64,000 nucleotides of DNA from Dreissena polymorpha (lineage: Eukaryota; Mollusca; Bivalvia; Myida; Dreissenidae), in the NCBI RefSeq assembly GCF_020536995.1, contig NC_068355.1, forward strand, positions 4,199,764-4,263,763. Direction: 5' to 3'. A model generated the notes under the pieces. That model searched no databases. It saw only the letters and a program-made list of their open reading frames with translations, and was not told where the DNA came from. Positions 1 through 13,491 of this stretch are shown here, piece after piece. Both the position numbers and the translations under genes were made by a program. The first letter of the stretch is position 1, and each line of letters opens with the position of its first letter.

Positions 1-600
1 TCATGTGAAGACCGAAAAGCAATCAATTTCTTGTATATAAATGAAAAATTGCGTTTCTATTGTGTGTAACGGATTAAATGAGTTATAAATGGTTATATTT
101 TATGCATACTTATACTACCTTTTGTTTATTATGATGTATTAATGCCCAAAATTGGATAAATATCGGCAATATACCGCCCGAAAAGCACTTCATGTGACGA
201 CCGAAAAGCACTCAATTTCTCGCTATATATATGAAAACTTGCGTTTCTATTGTGTGTAAACGGACTAAATTAGTTATAAATGGTTATATTTCATGCATAT
301 TTATACTACCTTGTGTTTATAATGATGTATTAATGCCCAAAATTGGATAAATATCGGCAATATACCGACCGAAAAGCACTTCATGTGAAGACCGAAAAGC
401 ACTCGATTTCTCGCAATATATATGCAAAAATGCGTTTCTATTGTGTGTTAATGGACTAAATTAGATAAAAATGGTTATATTTCATGCATATTTATACTAC
501 CTTGTGTTTATTATGATGTATTAATGCCCCATATTGGATAAATATCGGCAATATACCGACCGAAAAGCAATTCATGTGAAGACCGAAAAGCACTCCCGCG
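1..600 (+). repeat. ~190-bp tandem repeat with ACCGAAAAGCACT motif
   Basis: Three full copies begin near 1, 190, 381 (TCATGTGA followed by a GACCGAAAAGCA-type motif) and a fourth starts near 572. Each carries the same AT-rich body with GCGTTTCTATTGTGTGT and ATATCGGCAATATACCG. The array probably continues to the left of the window. No coding potential is seen. Confidence 0.85.
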
Positions 601-960
601 ACAGCACAGAATCACCGAAAAGCACTCAATTTCTTCATATTTACATGAAAGTAAGCCATAAGTGCCGTTTATAATGGATTGAAAACATGTACGTATTAAT
701 TAAGTCATTAATCACTTCGTTAAATATTGATATAAGTGTAAAGATCACGCACAATAGTATTTTTATTTGCAACCGAAAAGCACTATCGCGCCAGCATAGA
801 ATCACCGAAAAGCACTCAATTATTCTATATATACATGAAAGTAAACTATAAGGGCCGATTTTAATGGAGTGAAAAAATGTACATATTTATTTAGTCAATA
901 ATGACTTCGTTAAATGTTGATTTAAGTATAAAAATAAAAAAGGCAGTTCTTCTTTTCATT
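587..960 (+). repeat. Diverged ~183-bp relatives of the preceding repeat
   Basis: Two copies share ACCGAAAAGCACT, a C-G-rich patch (cgcgacagcacagaatcacc and a variant) and an AT-rich tail with ATTAAGTCATTAAT-like and TTCGTTAAAT text. They keep the junction motif of the 190-bp repeat but have a different body, so the motif rather than the body is conserved. 960-2500 holds AT-rich sequence in which I see no gene; short duplicated stretches (for example near 1410 and 1540, and near 1745 and 2195) suggest more decayed repeats. Confidence 0.65.
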
Positions 961-2504
961 TGCATCAAATTAAAGGTTAAAGACCGAATGTTTAAAAAAA
1001 AACTGCTATTTTATGAATATATATCAAGCACGTACACTTAACCAAAAAATACGATATTTCTTTATTTAATGTAGAATTTTGAAAAAGTAAAGCGCTTTAT
1101 ACATAACAATGCTTCTTTCTGGTACTTCTTGAGTAAATAAACAACAATGTACAGCATATTATATTTGTACATAATTTATAAAAAGAACTATGCGCGTCCC
1201 ATTGAACGTTGAGTTAAGCGAGAGTTGAGAATTAAATTACACATTCATTGTTTCATTATTTCTTTTTTAAATTGAAATGATTAAAAAAATAAGTCAGAAA
1301 ACCAGCTTTTCTGCATTAAATGACCTTTAACAAAACGCCATCAGACCCGAATGAATACACGTCATTTATTCCAATCAGGTAAATAACAAATACTATAATA
1401 AAACAGGGGAAGTCTACACTGTGTATAAGCAACCTGCTGTGGGTATCGTATCAGCTCAATACACAGGAACATGGTCATAATGGGTACTGTACTGGAAAAA
1501 TTGGATTTACAGTCAAAAAAACCAATTTCGTTTAAGTCTACACTGTGTATTAGCAACTTGCTGTGGTGATCTTATCAGCTCAATAAACAGGAACATGGCT
1601 ACTGTACGGAAAAAAATGGACTAACAGCCAAAATAACTGATTTCATTTATTGCTGAAGTGGTGTGTATTTAAATTAACAACGAGCATTGATCCACCTCAC
1701 CGTTGCACATTATATTAAATTAATTAATTTAATGAACTAATTAACGGCGGCGCTAATAAAGTGTGAAGGTGGAAATTAAGAAATAAGATATATTTTCGCA
1801 TGACACTGAATACACACGATACATGGATAAAATATAAATAAGACACATTTGAATCTTTCATTTCTCCAACAAAATAGCACGTAGTCACATATATAAGATA
1901 GCTTAAAGACCAGAAAACAATATAAGTTAGACACATTTGCATCTTACATATCTTAAAAAAACCAAACATGTGAATCTAAAGCAATACATTTATTACTGAC
2001 ACTACCTATTCTATATGTTGGCGGACAGCATAAGTTCAAAGAAGGAACCACAATTAAATAAGATCCATTTTCGAATGATAATGATTGTATAGCAAGAAGT
2101 CATATATTAATTTTAGCTAAACTTGCATTAGTTAAAATAATTGTGTTCATTAAGTTCACATCAATCTGTTCTGTAAAAAGAGATAGAACAGATTAAAGAC
2201 GGCGCTAATAAAGTGTGAAAGTGCGCGTGCCTTTGAACGTTGAGTTAAGCGAGAGGTGCGAATGAAATTACACATAATTAAAAACTGATACTATTGTGTC
2301 ACCTTGCATTGTGCTAACATCAATAACTCAAAAGTGTCTCGATGCTCGCGCAATAAATGGTTTTAATGGAACCATTAAAATCGCTATTATTAATACAAAG
2401 CACATTAACTAAAATTCATGCTGCAATTTCTATTTAAGAGTTTCACGTCAATTAGAAAAACTTAAAACATTTACATCAATTTACGTATAAGATGATAAAC
2501 AGCA

Positions 2505-2550
2505 TGAAGTGCTTTTCGGTTGGTACATTGCCGATATATTTATAACTTGC
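2505..2550 (-). repeat. Inverted fragment of the ACCGAAAAGCACT repeat
   Basis: AAGTGCTTTTCGGT followed by ACATTGCCGATAT is the reverse complement of the junction of the array at the start of the window. 2550-3060 shows no gene. Confidence 0.6.
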
Positions 2551-3064
2551 TACCAGTTGATTATAACTATATATTTTATTTGATATTTTACATGACTGTC
2601 TTAGTCCTCTAAGCCGAAATGATCCGTAAACTAAAAAGGTTTCTTTGTGTCGTATTACTTAAACTAAATTTTGATTCACATCGTGCATCGAATCATTTCT
2701 GTCGGTCATGTCGGTTGATATTCATTATTTTTCTGGGATTGTTTTAGTATGATGCTGCTGCCTTTATATAATAGAATAGTTTATTTTTGACTTAAGCATG
2801 TGAAGCTCATCGTTATTAACATACATATAAATAACAGCATGCGTTGAAGTACACACAAAAACACACATAATTTTAAAGAATAAATAATCTAAATAAACAC
2901 GAAATATATTTCGTGAACATATTTCGTGAGAATGGTACATGGATGGGTTTAATACACAGTGGTCACACAATGTTATGCATATAGGTTTACAAAAATATAG
3001 ATACAGTTACATATTTCTGACCTTATTTTTTGTGTGAAAAATGTACTTCTATTTAACACTACAT

Positions 3065-3525
3065 ATATATGACATTTTCTCTTATTTTAAAGCATGTTAA
3101 ACAATACATGACTAGCTTTCTTAATACAGTTTTGTTTGTGCTATTAAGTAGTTTAATAAACATGAACATATTCGGTCGGATTCTATAATATTTCGGAATT
3201 AATGCATTCCTAACATCATTATAATAAGGACATTTAAGAACAAAGTGAAATTCATCCTCGATGTCATTTAGGTTACATAATATACATTTGCGTTGATCTC
3301 TGTCAATAAGTGTATATTCAGTTATTATCCTTTATAAAAGTGCGGCTCGTGTGAATTTGTGAATAGCAGAAGCATTTGTCTGCTTAATTAAGATCCGTGT
3401 TAGTGTTCGTGTGTCGTATGAATAGATATCGTTGCAGGAAATTACAATGATCCGTAAATTTAAGATCTGTACAGTATTGACGAAATCAGAATGAAGTATC
3501 TGGCTTATTTGGTATTTTTCCACAC
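3065..3525 (-). pseudogene. LINE reverse-transcriptase C-terminal remnant
   Basis: Read on the minus strand, one frame gives about 150 residues including DRDQRKCILCNLNDIEDEFH, then FVLKCPYYND and IPKYYRIRPNMFMFIKLLN. The C-x2-C...H-x4-C spacing followed by a PKYY block is the usual C-terminal zinc-knuckle region of mollusc non-LTR retrotransposons. One in-frame stop lies in the middle (near 3332), just upstream of the zinc region, so the copy is dead. The EN and RT domains are absent, as expected for a 5'-truncated insertion. The family assignment rests on motif recall only. Confidence 0.6.
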
Positions 3526-3569
3526 ATGTTTTTCTTAACTTTTATTTAATTTAAATCCGTTTATAGGAA

Positions 3570-3835
3570 CTCTATATATATATATATATATATATAGCGA
3601 GAAATTGAGTGCTTTTCGGTCTTCACAGGAAAAGCATTTCGGTCGGTATATTGCCGATATTTATCCAATTTTGTAGTATAGACATACAATCATATAACCA
3701 TTAATTAACTAATTAAACCCGTTAACACACACTAGAAACGATATATTGCATATATATAGCGAGAAATTGAGTGTATTTTCGGTGCTATTCGATGCTTTTC
3801 GGTACTTTGCGGTGATTGTATGCACCCGTAAATAA
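3570..3835 (-). repeat. TA microsatellite and inverted copy of the ACCGAAAAGCACT repeat
   Basis: An (AT)n run at about 3573-3596 is followed by GAGAAATTGAGTGCTTTTCG and GGTATATTGCCGATATTTAT, the reverse complement of the array at 1-600. A second GAGAAATTGAGTG lies near 3761. 3835-4600 contains no gene that I can see. Confidence 0.7.
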
Positions 3836-4489
3836 CTATGTATAGACATCGTGAACAATACATAGTGAGCAATCTACCCATATATACAATATATAATCAT
3901 ATCATAATATATACGTACTGTGCACGGTACTTACCGAAAAGAAAGGCGCAACTTCAAAAACGTCCCTCTCGTACATAAACTGGAGCGTTTTATATCCAGA
4001 ATACGAGAACACTGTGTACGATCCCTTACACAAATAATCAGACAAGTACTTTGTCTGGCTATGTCCCACTACTAAAGGCATTGTTAGTAAATAAAATCAA
4101 ACACAACAATTCGAGCACAAGGTAAATTAACACACTTTATATCAACACCGATTCATAAAATGTTTATATGATTTATATCGTGATCAAAGCTAGACTTGTA
4201 TTGCAGTTATGATTTTTTTCTTAACAAAAAACTTCTTATTTAAGTATTCGGATCGGAACGGTTTGACAACAAGCTGTATATCTACCCAAGACCCAAATCT
4301 TCGATTGACAGTAAGTAAGAACAACATGCCAAGAGCAGATATACAAGGGTGGCACTAACCTGTGATCGCGACCATTGTATCCTTAATTGGCAGTTGTTGT
4401 TACTGTGTCCCCGGAAAATTTCAGGGTATTGCATGAACCATGTCACGAAATTGACATTTAACTGGTAATATCAATGTCAAAAGTAGCAG

Positions 4490-4600
4490 TAACAGACATA
4501 GTTACCGTGACTTAGTGGTCTAAGGTGCCCATCTACCTACCCAGGGGTTGTGGATTGATATGGCATCTTTTCATATTGGTATTAACACGGCCGTAGGAAT
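4490..4600 (+). repeat. Possible decayed tRNA-derived SINE head
   Basis: TTAGTGGTCTAAGGTGC resembles a pol III box A, and GGTTGTGGATTGATA about 40 bases on resembles a worn box B. There is no tail or target duplication to confirm it. Confidence 0.3.
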
Positions 4601-4609
4601 AGGTCCATT

Positions 4610-7600
4610 GTTTACATTACAATGGTATCAAATAATGTATGGTCGGTTGGGAAAGTGATGATTTTATCACCTTTTCCGGGTAGTCCTATAGGCATTTGCG
4701 CGTGTAAAAAACGTTAAAATAGACTTTGACCGCGATTTACAGGCTGAATCTGAACCTGCCTTAAAATATTTTTAGATGGTTAGAAACTGTGGAGGTTCTC
4801 CTGTACTACAATACCATTATAATTAATATCGAGTCAATAATACTGTTTTATAACCCCGTTTACCTTTTCCGGGTTTTCCTTAAGGCATTTCCGTGTGTAA
4901 AAAAACCCGTTAAAACAGGCTGACTTTGACCGGGATTTACAGGCGGACTCTGACCCTGCCATAATTTATTTTGACATGGTTAATAAGTGTGGAGTATCTT
5001 CTTTACAACGGTACCATTATAATTAATATCGGACGAATAATAATGCATTTATAACCATTTCGCTTTGATGCTTCGCCTTATTTCATATTATGCTTTCTCA
5101 CAATATTTTTTACATATTTAGAAACAGTGGAACAATACCGTAACAACGGTACCAAAAATGTATGGTCGGTTGGGAAAAGGATGCTTTTATAACCCCTTTT
5201 AGCTATTCCGTGTTTTCTTCAAGACATTGTTCTGTGTTAAAAAAAACACGGTATTTTTCGGTCAACTTTTACCGCACAGCGATTTACAGGTTAACACTGT
5301 CCCTGCCATAAAATATTTTAACATTATTAGAAACTGTAGAGGATCTTCTTTACAACGGTACCATTACAATTAATATCGGACGAATAATAATGCATTTATA
5401 ACCATTTATATCGGTTCCTGGTTTTCTTTACGGCATTAGCGTGTGTAAAAAAAAACCGTTAAAACAGGCCGACTTTGTCCGCGATTTACAGGCCGACTAC
5501 GATCCTGCCATAAAATATTTTCATATGGTTAGAAAATGTAGAGGATCTTCTTTACAACGGTACCATTATAATTAATATCGGACGAATAATAATGCATTTA
5601 TAACCATTTATATCGGTTCCGGGTTTTCTTCTCGGCATTTGCGTGTGTAAAAAAAACCGTTAAAACAGGCCGACTTTGTCCGCGATTTACAGGCCGACTA
5701 CGACCCTGCCATAAAATATTTTGATATGGTTAGAATCTGTAGAGGATCTTCTTTACAACGGTACCATTATAATTAATATCGGACGAATAATAATGAAGTT
5801 ATAACCATTTATATCGGTTCCGGGTTTTCTTCTCGGCATTTGCGTGTGTAAAAAAAACCGTTAAAACAGGCCGACTTTGTCCGCGATTTGCAGGCCGACT
5901 ACGACCCTGCCATAAAATATTTTGATGTGGTTAGAATCTGTAGAGGATCTTCTTTACAACGGTACCATTATAATTAATATCGGACGAATAATAATGAAGT
6001 TATAACCATTTATATCGGTTCCGGGTTTTCTTCTCGGCATTTGCGTGTGTAAAAAAAAACGTTAAAACAGGCCGACTTTGTCCGCGATTTACAGGCCGAC
6101 TACGACCCTGCCATAAAATATTTTGATATGGTTAGAATCTGTAGAGGATCTTCTTTACAACGGTACCATTATAATTAATATCGGACGAATAATAATGAAG
6201 TTATAACCATTTATATCGGTTCCGGGTTTTCTTCTCGGCATTTGCGTGTGTAAAAAAACCCGTTAAAACAGGCCGACTGTGTCCGCGATTTGCAGGCCGA
6301 CTACGACCCTGCCATAAAATATTTTGATATGGTTAGAATCTGTAGAGGATCTTCTTTACAACGGTACCATTATAATTAATATCGGACGAATAATAATGAA
6401 GTTATAACCATTTATATCGGTTCCGGGTTTTCTTTTCGGCATTTGCGTGTGTAAAAAAAACGTTAAAACAGGCCGACTTTGTCCGCGATTTACAGGCCGA
6501 CTACGACCCTGCCATAAAATATTTTGATATGGTTAGAATCTGTAGAGGATCTTCTTTACAACGGTACCATTATAATTAATATCGGACGAATAATAATGAA
6601 GTTATAACCATTTATATCGGTTCCGGGTTTTCTTTTCGGCATTTGCGTGTGTAAAAAAAACCGTTAAAACAGGCCGACTTTGTCCGCGATTTACAGGCCG
6701 ACTACGACCCTGCCATAAAATATTTTGATATGGTTAGAATCTGTAGAGGATCTTCTTTACAACGGTACCATTATAATTAATATCGGACGAATAATAATGA
6801 AGTTATAACCATTTATATCGGTTCCGGGTTTTCTTCTCGGCATTTGCGTGTGTAAAAAAAAACGTTAAAACAGGCCGACTTTGTCCGCGATTTGCAGGCC
6901 GACTACGACCCTGCCATAAAATATTTTGATGTGGTTAGAATCTGTAGAGGATCTTCTTTACAACGGTACCATTATAATTAATATCGGACGAATAATAATG
7001 AAGTTATAACCATTTATATCGGTTCCGGGTTTTCTTCTCGGCATTTGCGTGTGTAAAAAAAAACGTTAAAACAGGCCGACTTTGTCCGCGATTTACAGGC
7101 CGACTACGACCCTGCCATAAAATATTTTGATATGGTTAGAATCTGTAGAGGATCTTCTTTACAACGGTACCATTATAATTAATATCGGACGAATAATAAT
7201 GAAGTTATAACCATTTATATCGGTTCCGGGTTTTCTTCTCGGCATTTGCGTGTGTAAAAAAAACCGTTAAAACAGGCCGACTGTGTCCGCGATTTGCAGG
7301 CCGACTACGACCCTGCCATAAAATATTTTGATATGGTTAGAATCTGTAGAGGATCTTCTTTACAACGGTACCATTATAATTAATATCGGACGAATAATAA
7401 TGAAGTTATAACCATTTATATCGGTTCCGGGTTTTCTTTTCGGCATTTGCGTGTGTAAAAAAAAACGTTAAAACAGGCCGACTTTGTCCGCGATTTACAG
7501 GCCGACTACGACCCTGCCATAAAATATTTTGATATGGTTAGAATCTGTAGAGGATCTTCTTTACAACGGTACCATTATAATTAATATCGGACGAATAATA

Positions 7601-8240
7601 ATGAAGTTATAACCATTTATATCGGTTCCGGGTTTTCTTCTCGGCATTTGCGTGTGTAAAAAAAAACGTTAAAACAGGCCGACTTTGTCCGCGATTTGCA
7701 GGCCGACTACGACCCTGCCATAAAATATTTTGATATGGTTAGAATCTGTAGAGGATCTTCTTTACAAAGGTACCATTATAATTAATATCGGACGAATAAT
7801 AATGAAGTTATAACCATTTATATCGGTTCCGGGTTTTCTTTTCGGCATTTGCGTGTGTAAAAAAAAACGTTAAAACAGGCCGACTTTGTCCGCGATTTAC
7901 AGGCCGACTACGACCCTGCCATAAAATATTTTGATATGGTTAGAATCTGTAGAGGATCTTCTTTACAACGGTACCATTATAATTAATATCGGACGAATAA
8001 TAATGAAGTTATAACCATTTATATCGGTTCCGGGTTTTCTTTTCGGCATTTGCGTTTGTAAAAAAAAACGTTAAAACAGGCCGACTTTGTCCGCAATTTA
8101 CAGGCCGACTACGACCCTGCCATAAAATATTTTGATATGGTTAGAATCTGTAGAGGATCTTCTTTACAACGGTACCATTATAATAAATATCGGACGAATA
8201 ATAATGAAGTTATAACCATTTATATCGGTTCCGGGTTTTA
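4610..8240 (+). repeat. 201-bp satellite array, about 16 copies
   Basis: The marker TTTACAACGGTACCATTATA recurs at 5551, 5752, 5953, 6154, 6355, 6555, 6756, 6957, 7158, 7359, 7560, 7761, 7962 and 8163, a strict 200-201 bp period. Older, more diverged copies lie at 4610-5350 (period less regular, some truncated). Copies from 5550 on differ at only a few bases, mostly in the A-run length, so the right part of the array was homogenised recently. The unit includes GGCCGACT twice and CCGGGTTTTCTT. No open frame spans units. Confidence 0.95.
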
Positions 8241-8484
8241 CCATAAAGATTTCCGGATAGTTCCGGGTTTTATACCTGCCCTGCACGAACTTTCAAATTT
8301 TACTAAAGCAGTATTACATTATTTTTTATTAAATAGAGTACGCTGTTTTTACGCGAGGATGTGATATTTTGCCCTAACGATATAGTACATTTTCAATGAG
8401 CGTGTTGAAAAGATTTTGATTTTAAATTTATAGATTACTGGGTGGGAAATGTTTAAATAAAAAACATGCCTTTACTCCTCGTCA

Positions 8485-8975
8485 TGTCTTAGCGACCTTT
8501 TCTCGTTTTGGTAAATTGACAAAATTGAAAAAATGTTTCAGATTTGCAAAATTTCGTTGTAGTTATGATATTTTTTAGGAAACAGTAATTCTGAACATTT
8601 ACCATGTTCTAAAATATCCATTATGTGCATCTTTTGACGATTTAAAAACCTGAAAATTATAAAAGCGTTGCAACGGAAACGATTGAATAATTTTGAGAGT
8701 TATGTTGTTGTCGTTATGTTTTGTGCCACTACGAGGATTGCTAATATATAGTAAAAAATACATCACTCACTGTATGAGCCCGGATTGCCGAATGGTCTCA
8801 GCGTTAGACTTTTACTAAAAAGGTCAGTGTTTCAAACCCAGTTTAGGGTTACTTTTTTCCTTTTACTTTTTTTTGTTTTCTATTTTTTTAAATCCAATGT
8901 TTACATTTATCAATGTAAATCATTTAATCGCAAACTTCAATACATGCTAAAATCTGTAAAAAGGTCCCTTAAAAT
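8485..8975 (+). mobile_element. Old copy of the TIR element carrying a tRNA-like module
   Basis: This is a diverged relative of the element at 45273-45775: both share the start (CCTTTTC then GTTTTGGT), the middle block (ACGATTTAAAAACCTGAAAA) and the tRNA-like part near 8775-8850 (CCGGATTGCCGAATGGTCTC... then GTTTCAAACCCAGTTTAGGG). It ends near GTAAAAAGGTCCCTT. The inverted ends are worn. Confidence 0.7.
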
Positions 8976-11490
8976 GAAATGGCTGGTAGAAGTTCACAAA
9001 TAATATTAACTGATCAATATCTTTGGAAAGAAAATAACGTTAAATTGTTCATCACTTTGTAACCTTTTCTTTCTAGCATATTATATTTGCGGTCATATGA
9101 CCTTCGGGTAATTCGTGCTTGCGGATCATTTCAGAGCAACAGAATCCTGCTTCCGAAACAAATTTTTTCCTTATTTTTGTAAATAAGACACAACATGCAA
9201 CAATTTTGCGTGTTGCTCTGATTAGCGTTTCTTCCATGGCGTTTGTTAGCACAGTCTGTAAGTTTTGTCCTTGCACATACTGAAATTAGCATTTTATCAA
9301 CCCCCAACCACCTCACAATTCTGCATATTAACATTATCATGATTATTATTATTACAGGGATTATCCTGGCCATTTTGGAAAAGGATTCTGTTCAAATTGG
9401 TTTTTACTTGAGAATATGATCCATAGTCGGATTTGTTTCACAATAAATATTTACTCTTTTGACACTTTAATTTATAAAACGTTATTTGCAACAGTCATTA
9501 CACATTAGTTTATATCCTCCAATTACCTTGAGTCATGCTGTTAAGGAAACAACTAACATCAATTCTGAATTAATTCAAACAATGCAGCAATAAACAATGT
9601 ACCTAAAAAGATTTATTTCATTCCCGTTAAAACTATGTCAAAATTGTTTATTTACAGCGTGTTTAACCCCGCAAAGCTAATAGTTCCATGCACACCCGCA
9701 AATGACATACACTACGTGCGTTGTTACCTTGAGTCAAGAGGTCACATTTGAAAAGCTAGAGTACTCGATTGCAATAGGCATGAGGTCAACAAAACTTTGA
9801 AAATTGATTCACTTAACAAATTTAGAGAAACTGAAAGATTAATTTAACTTTTTTATAACTTCTATTTACCATTTATCAAGTTTCTGTTTTATCGGTCGAT
9901 CTTCTTTTGAGCAACATTGACACGAAAAAGTGCTAAAGAATTGGAAAAAAAACTTTCGCAATTTGTTCAAATCTTTCTCAGCATATATGTTACTATTAAA
10001 AGATTTGATAAAATTATCATCCAATCGGGACAGGGTATACGCGCTGAACATGTGGATAACGGCATGTCACCTATATTCTGGATGTGCGCGCAAAGATTGT
10101 TCCATGCAACATTTTCTGGGGAATCATGAAAAAGTTAAAAAATTCTTTAAAATAAATCAAATGCACGAAAGTATGTGTTTACACTAGGGCAGTGGTCTGC
10201 AATTTATGTGCAAGTTTAATGAAGAGTACCGAAAAAATGCACAGAATATGCATACATTTGAATTATTTCAGTTAAAGTAAGATTTTTAAATGCAATTACA
10301 CTGCTTGTTTCCTTATTTTAGTTGTTTCTGTAATTATTTTCAAGCGTAGTAATGTAAGTAAAACAAAATACTCGGAGCGCATGCGTGTGACGTCATCACT
10401 AGAGCCGCGTTCTTAATGTAAACAAAGTGATCTAAATTAGGTCATGCTCAAAATAAGGGAATGGTACGATAAGTCTATGCTGTTCATTATGACCGTCACA
10501 GATAATTGCAATCACATTGGTACCCAATTTATTATCACCAATAATCATTTTACAAAAGAAATTAGCTCTGCAACTCATTCAACTCTTCAAAATCTACAAA
10601 ATGTTGCTTCCTGCTGGCAACCACAACGACATATGTGTGCATTGTTTGATCTTTCATGCTGTTGCATTGTGATATTCAATACACCTGTGAAATCATCGTT
10701 GGATACCTTTTCTCTTATTATATATTATATATAAGGGCCAAACACATTTTTTTCAAGTACCTGTGCTCCAGTCTACTGACCTTACAGTCATATAGACTCA
10801 CCACCTGAAATCCAGGCAGCACTTTTAAGCCCCATAAAATGTTTTCCCACAAATTAACGCATACATATCATATATATTCCCTTTCGCTCAAATTTAAACC
10901 ACTTACATAATATACTTGTGCTTGTATAATAATTACATAAATTTAAGTTCCAAACAAATCAACTGTTCCAGTTAATTACTACATTTATGCAATTGAAAAT
11001 GCCTAGTTATTCTCAATTTGAAAATATGTCACTTTATTTAAGTCAAATATTTAACCAATAAATATTTAACTGCAACAAGTAATTGCATTTTGTTTTAAGT
11101 ATTATTCTATAAAAGGCACAAAATTTAATGTCGATTTTAATTGGTATTGTGTTGGTTGCAATCAATAAGTTAATTGTTCTTGAATTAATAGACATATGTG
11201 GAAAATATACTTTCAATATTTAAATATATATAAACATGTTTTTGGTCTTTACGAATGTACTCATAATAGCTTAAACAGGGGTGTCAATTAACAGGATTAT
11301 TCCGGAAATCCTGATATCAGCCGACCAGGGTCTATTTTGAGATCAATGTAAATACAATAAGATATTTTTGCTGGGGGGGGGAAATTTGTTTGAACGCGCG
11401 ATAAATATAGGACGAAATTATTATATTTATTAAATCTTCATCGTCTTTCCGGAAATTTGCGCTCAGTACCAATTTTGCCCGGTATTTTAT
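8976..11490. other. Gene-free AT-rich stretch
   Basis: No open frame longer than about 100 codons and none with a recognisable domain. The longest, at 10444-10734 (+, 96 codons), has no family resemblance, no splice context and ordinary AT-rich composition. I treat it as chance. Confidence 0.6.
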
Positions 11491-11770
11491 TTATTTATTT
11501 CTGATTGGCTAGCAGTTGGCATGGACATGAACAGTAGCTGAGGAAAAAATCGTCGCTACTTTCCGAAAATCTTACAAATCAATGTAACGTTGCACATGTC
11601 CCCTGTCAAGTCCAAATAATTAGATGTAATCTACCGATGCTTGTCGACCTCATTTTTATAGGAATAGTCCCCCGTAAGTGATCGATAAGCAAAGTTAAGC
11701 AGTTCAGTAGGATATTGTAAAGCAATATGTAAACCAAAAGAAATTGATTACGAATTTGCTAGGTAAATGG
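11490..11770 (+). promoter_or_regulatory. Candidate upstream promoter/5' UTR exon region of USP48
   Basis: CTGATTGGCT near 11501 is an inverted CCAAT box in a locally unique patch. The USP48 coding start is preceded by a likely splice acceptor (ATGATTTCAG ending at 13463), so a 5' non-coding exon should lie upstream. CTAG|GTAAAT near 11760 is a possible donor. This is inference; there is no TATA box or transcript evidence. Confidence 0.22.
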
Positions 11771-11889
11771 TTTTCATTTTTCGGCATTCAAACAATATGC
11801 ACATTTTATTTCATGTGCAAAACACATACATTTTTTCGGATTGTCAATTTCGGACGTCCTTAATAAACAAACATACAGACGGTCTGATT

Positions 11890-13045
11890 TTTAGCTCGAC
11901 TATTATATATGAAATATATATAGTGGAGCTATCCTACTCACCCCGGCGTCAGTGTTGCCGTTCCTGTTGGCGTTTGCGTGCAAATGTTAAAGTTTGCGTA
12001 CTAACCTAAATATTTTCAATGTCCTTTGCTTTCATATTTTGCATTCTTGTTTACCATCATGACCCCAACCTATTAACAAGAGCAGACAACTGTATCAAGC
12101 ATTTTGACAGAATTATGGCCCCTTTTATACTTAGAATATGCATATTATTGATAAATCTATGTTAAAGTTTGCGTACTACCTCAAATATTTCCTGTGTCCC
12201 TTGACATATTGCTTTCATATTTTGCATACTTGTTAACAATCATGACCCCAACCTATAAACAAGAGCAGACAACTGTATCAAGCATTTTGACAGAATTATG
12301 GCCCCTTTCATACTTACAATATGCATATTATTGATAAATCTATGTTAAAGTTTGCGTACTACCCCAAATATTTCCTGTGTCCCTTGACATATTGCTTTCA
12401 TATTTTGCATACTTGTTAACAATCATGACCCCAACCTATAAACAAGAGCAGACAACTGTATCAAGCATTTTGACAGAATTATTGCCCCTTTTATACTTAG
12501 AATATGCATATTATTGATAAATCTATGTTAAAGTTTGCGTACTACCCCAAATATTTCCTGTGTCCCTTGACATATTGCTTTCATATTTTGCATACTTGTT
12601 TACCAACATGACCCCAACCTATAAACAAGAGCAGACAACTGTATCAAGCATTTTGACAGAATTATGGCCCCTTTTATACTTAGATTATGCATATTATTGA
12701 TAAATCTATGTTAAAGTTTGACAAAACAACGCTTACCTGACAAACCACAATGCACTCCACCCAAACCATCCCCATGCCCCCCAAGAACCCCCCCAACCCC
12801 CCCCCCAAATCTTATTTTTGAAAGATCATCTATTAAATGATCACACACCCACATTATACCCCCCTCTCCCCCCCCCCCAAAAAAAATAAATAAATAAATA
12901 AATTTGTTTTCTTATTTTTGAAAGATCATCTATTAAATAATCACACACCCACATTATACCCCCCCCCCCTCTCCATGATGGCTTACGTTATACTGTCAAG
13001 CACTCGAATAGGCAAGCCGGCTGTCCTCTGACAGCTCTTGTTATT
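11890..13045 (+). repeat. Bivalve interspersed repeat with four 183-bp tandem copies
   Basis: ATGTTAAAGTTTGCG recurs at about 11985, 12159, 12342, 12525 and 12708. Each unit also carries CATGACCCCAACCTAT and AGAGCAGACAACTGTATC. The flanks (GGAGCTATCCTACTCACCCC at the left, CTGACAGCTCTTGTTATTAT at the right) are those of a repeat common in bivalve genomes. C-rich runs and a duplicated CACACACCCACATTATACCC (12843 and 12941) lie at its right end. Confidence 0.75.
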
Positions 13046-13295
13046 ATTACGCATAGTATTCACCAGCAATTGCATCTAGAAAGACTTTAAAATAGTACAA
13101 TTAGTAAGAGCTCGAGGGGGGGGCACTGCGCTTTATCTCCGTTGGCGACTAGCGTCCCCAGACCCCCCGGCCTAATTTTCTGGATTTTTAATTTCTGACA
13201 ATTGACTCTCCTGCTTAAAGCATTCAAGAGGAGCTACTTTTAATAGCAAGGAATCGCTTTCTTAAACAGGTCACCTATTGTTATTGCTAATAGTA

Positions 13296-13432
13296 TGAGC
13301 CTTGTTCTGAAAAAACTGGGCTAAAGCCTTAATGCATGTGCCGTTAGTGTTGTCCCAGATTAGCCTGTGCAATCAGCATGGGCGTTATCTGGGTCAACAC
13401 ATTATGCACCATGTATAAAGCCAAGGTTTCAA
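13296..13432 (+). mobile_element. Partial GCCTGTGCAGTCC-type miniature element
   Basis: GAGCCTTGTTCTG...TTAATGCATGTGCC...CAGATTAGCCTGTGCAATC matches the left half of the family seen in full at 23163-23405. It ends about 30 bases before the inferred USP48 acceptor at 13463. Confidence 0.7.
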
Positions 13433-13491
13433 AGAATTAGACTCATATAATATATGATTTCAGAGTTGCCAACACCTGTCCACAATTCATC

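Noticed and set aside
10444-10734. 96-codon open frame
   Set aside because: No family resemblance, no splice or promoter context and ordinary AT-rich composition.
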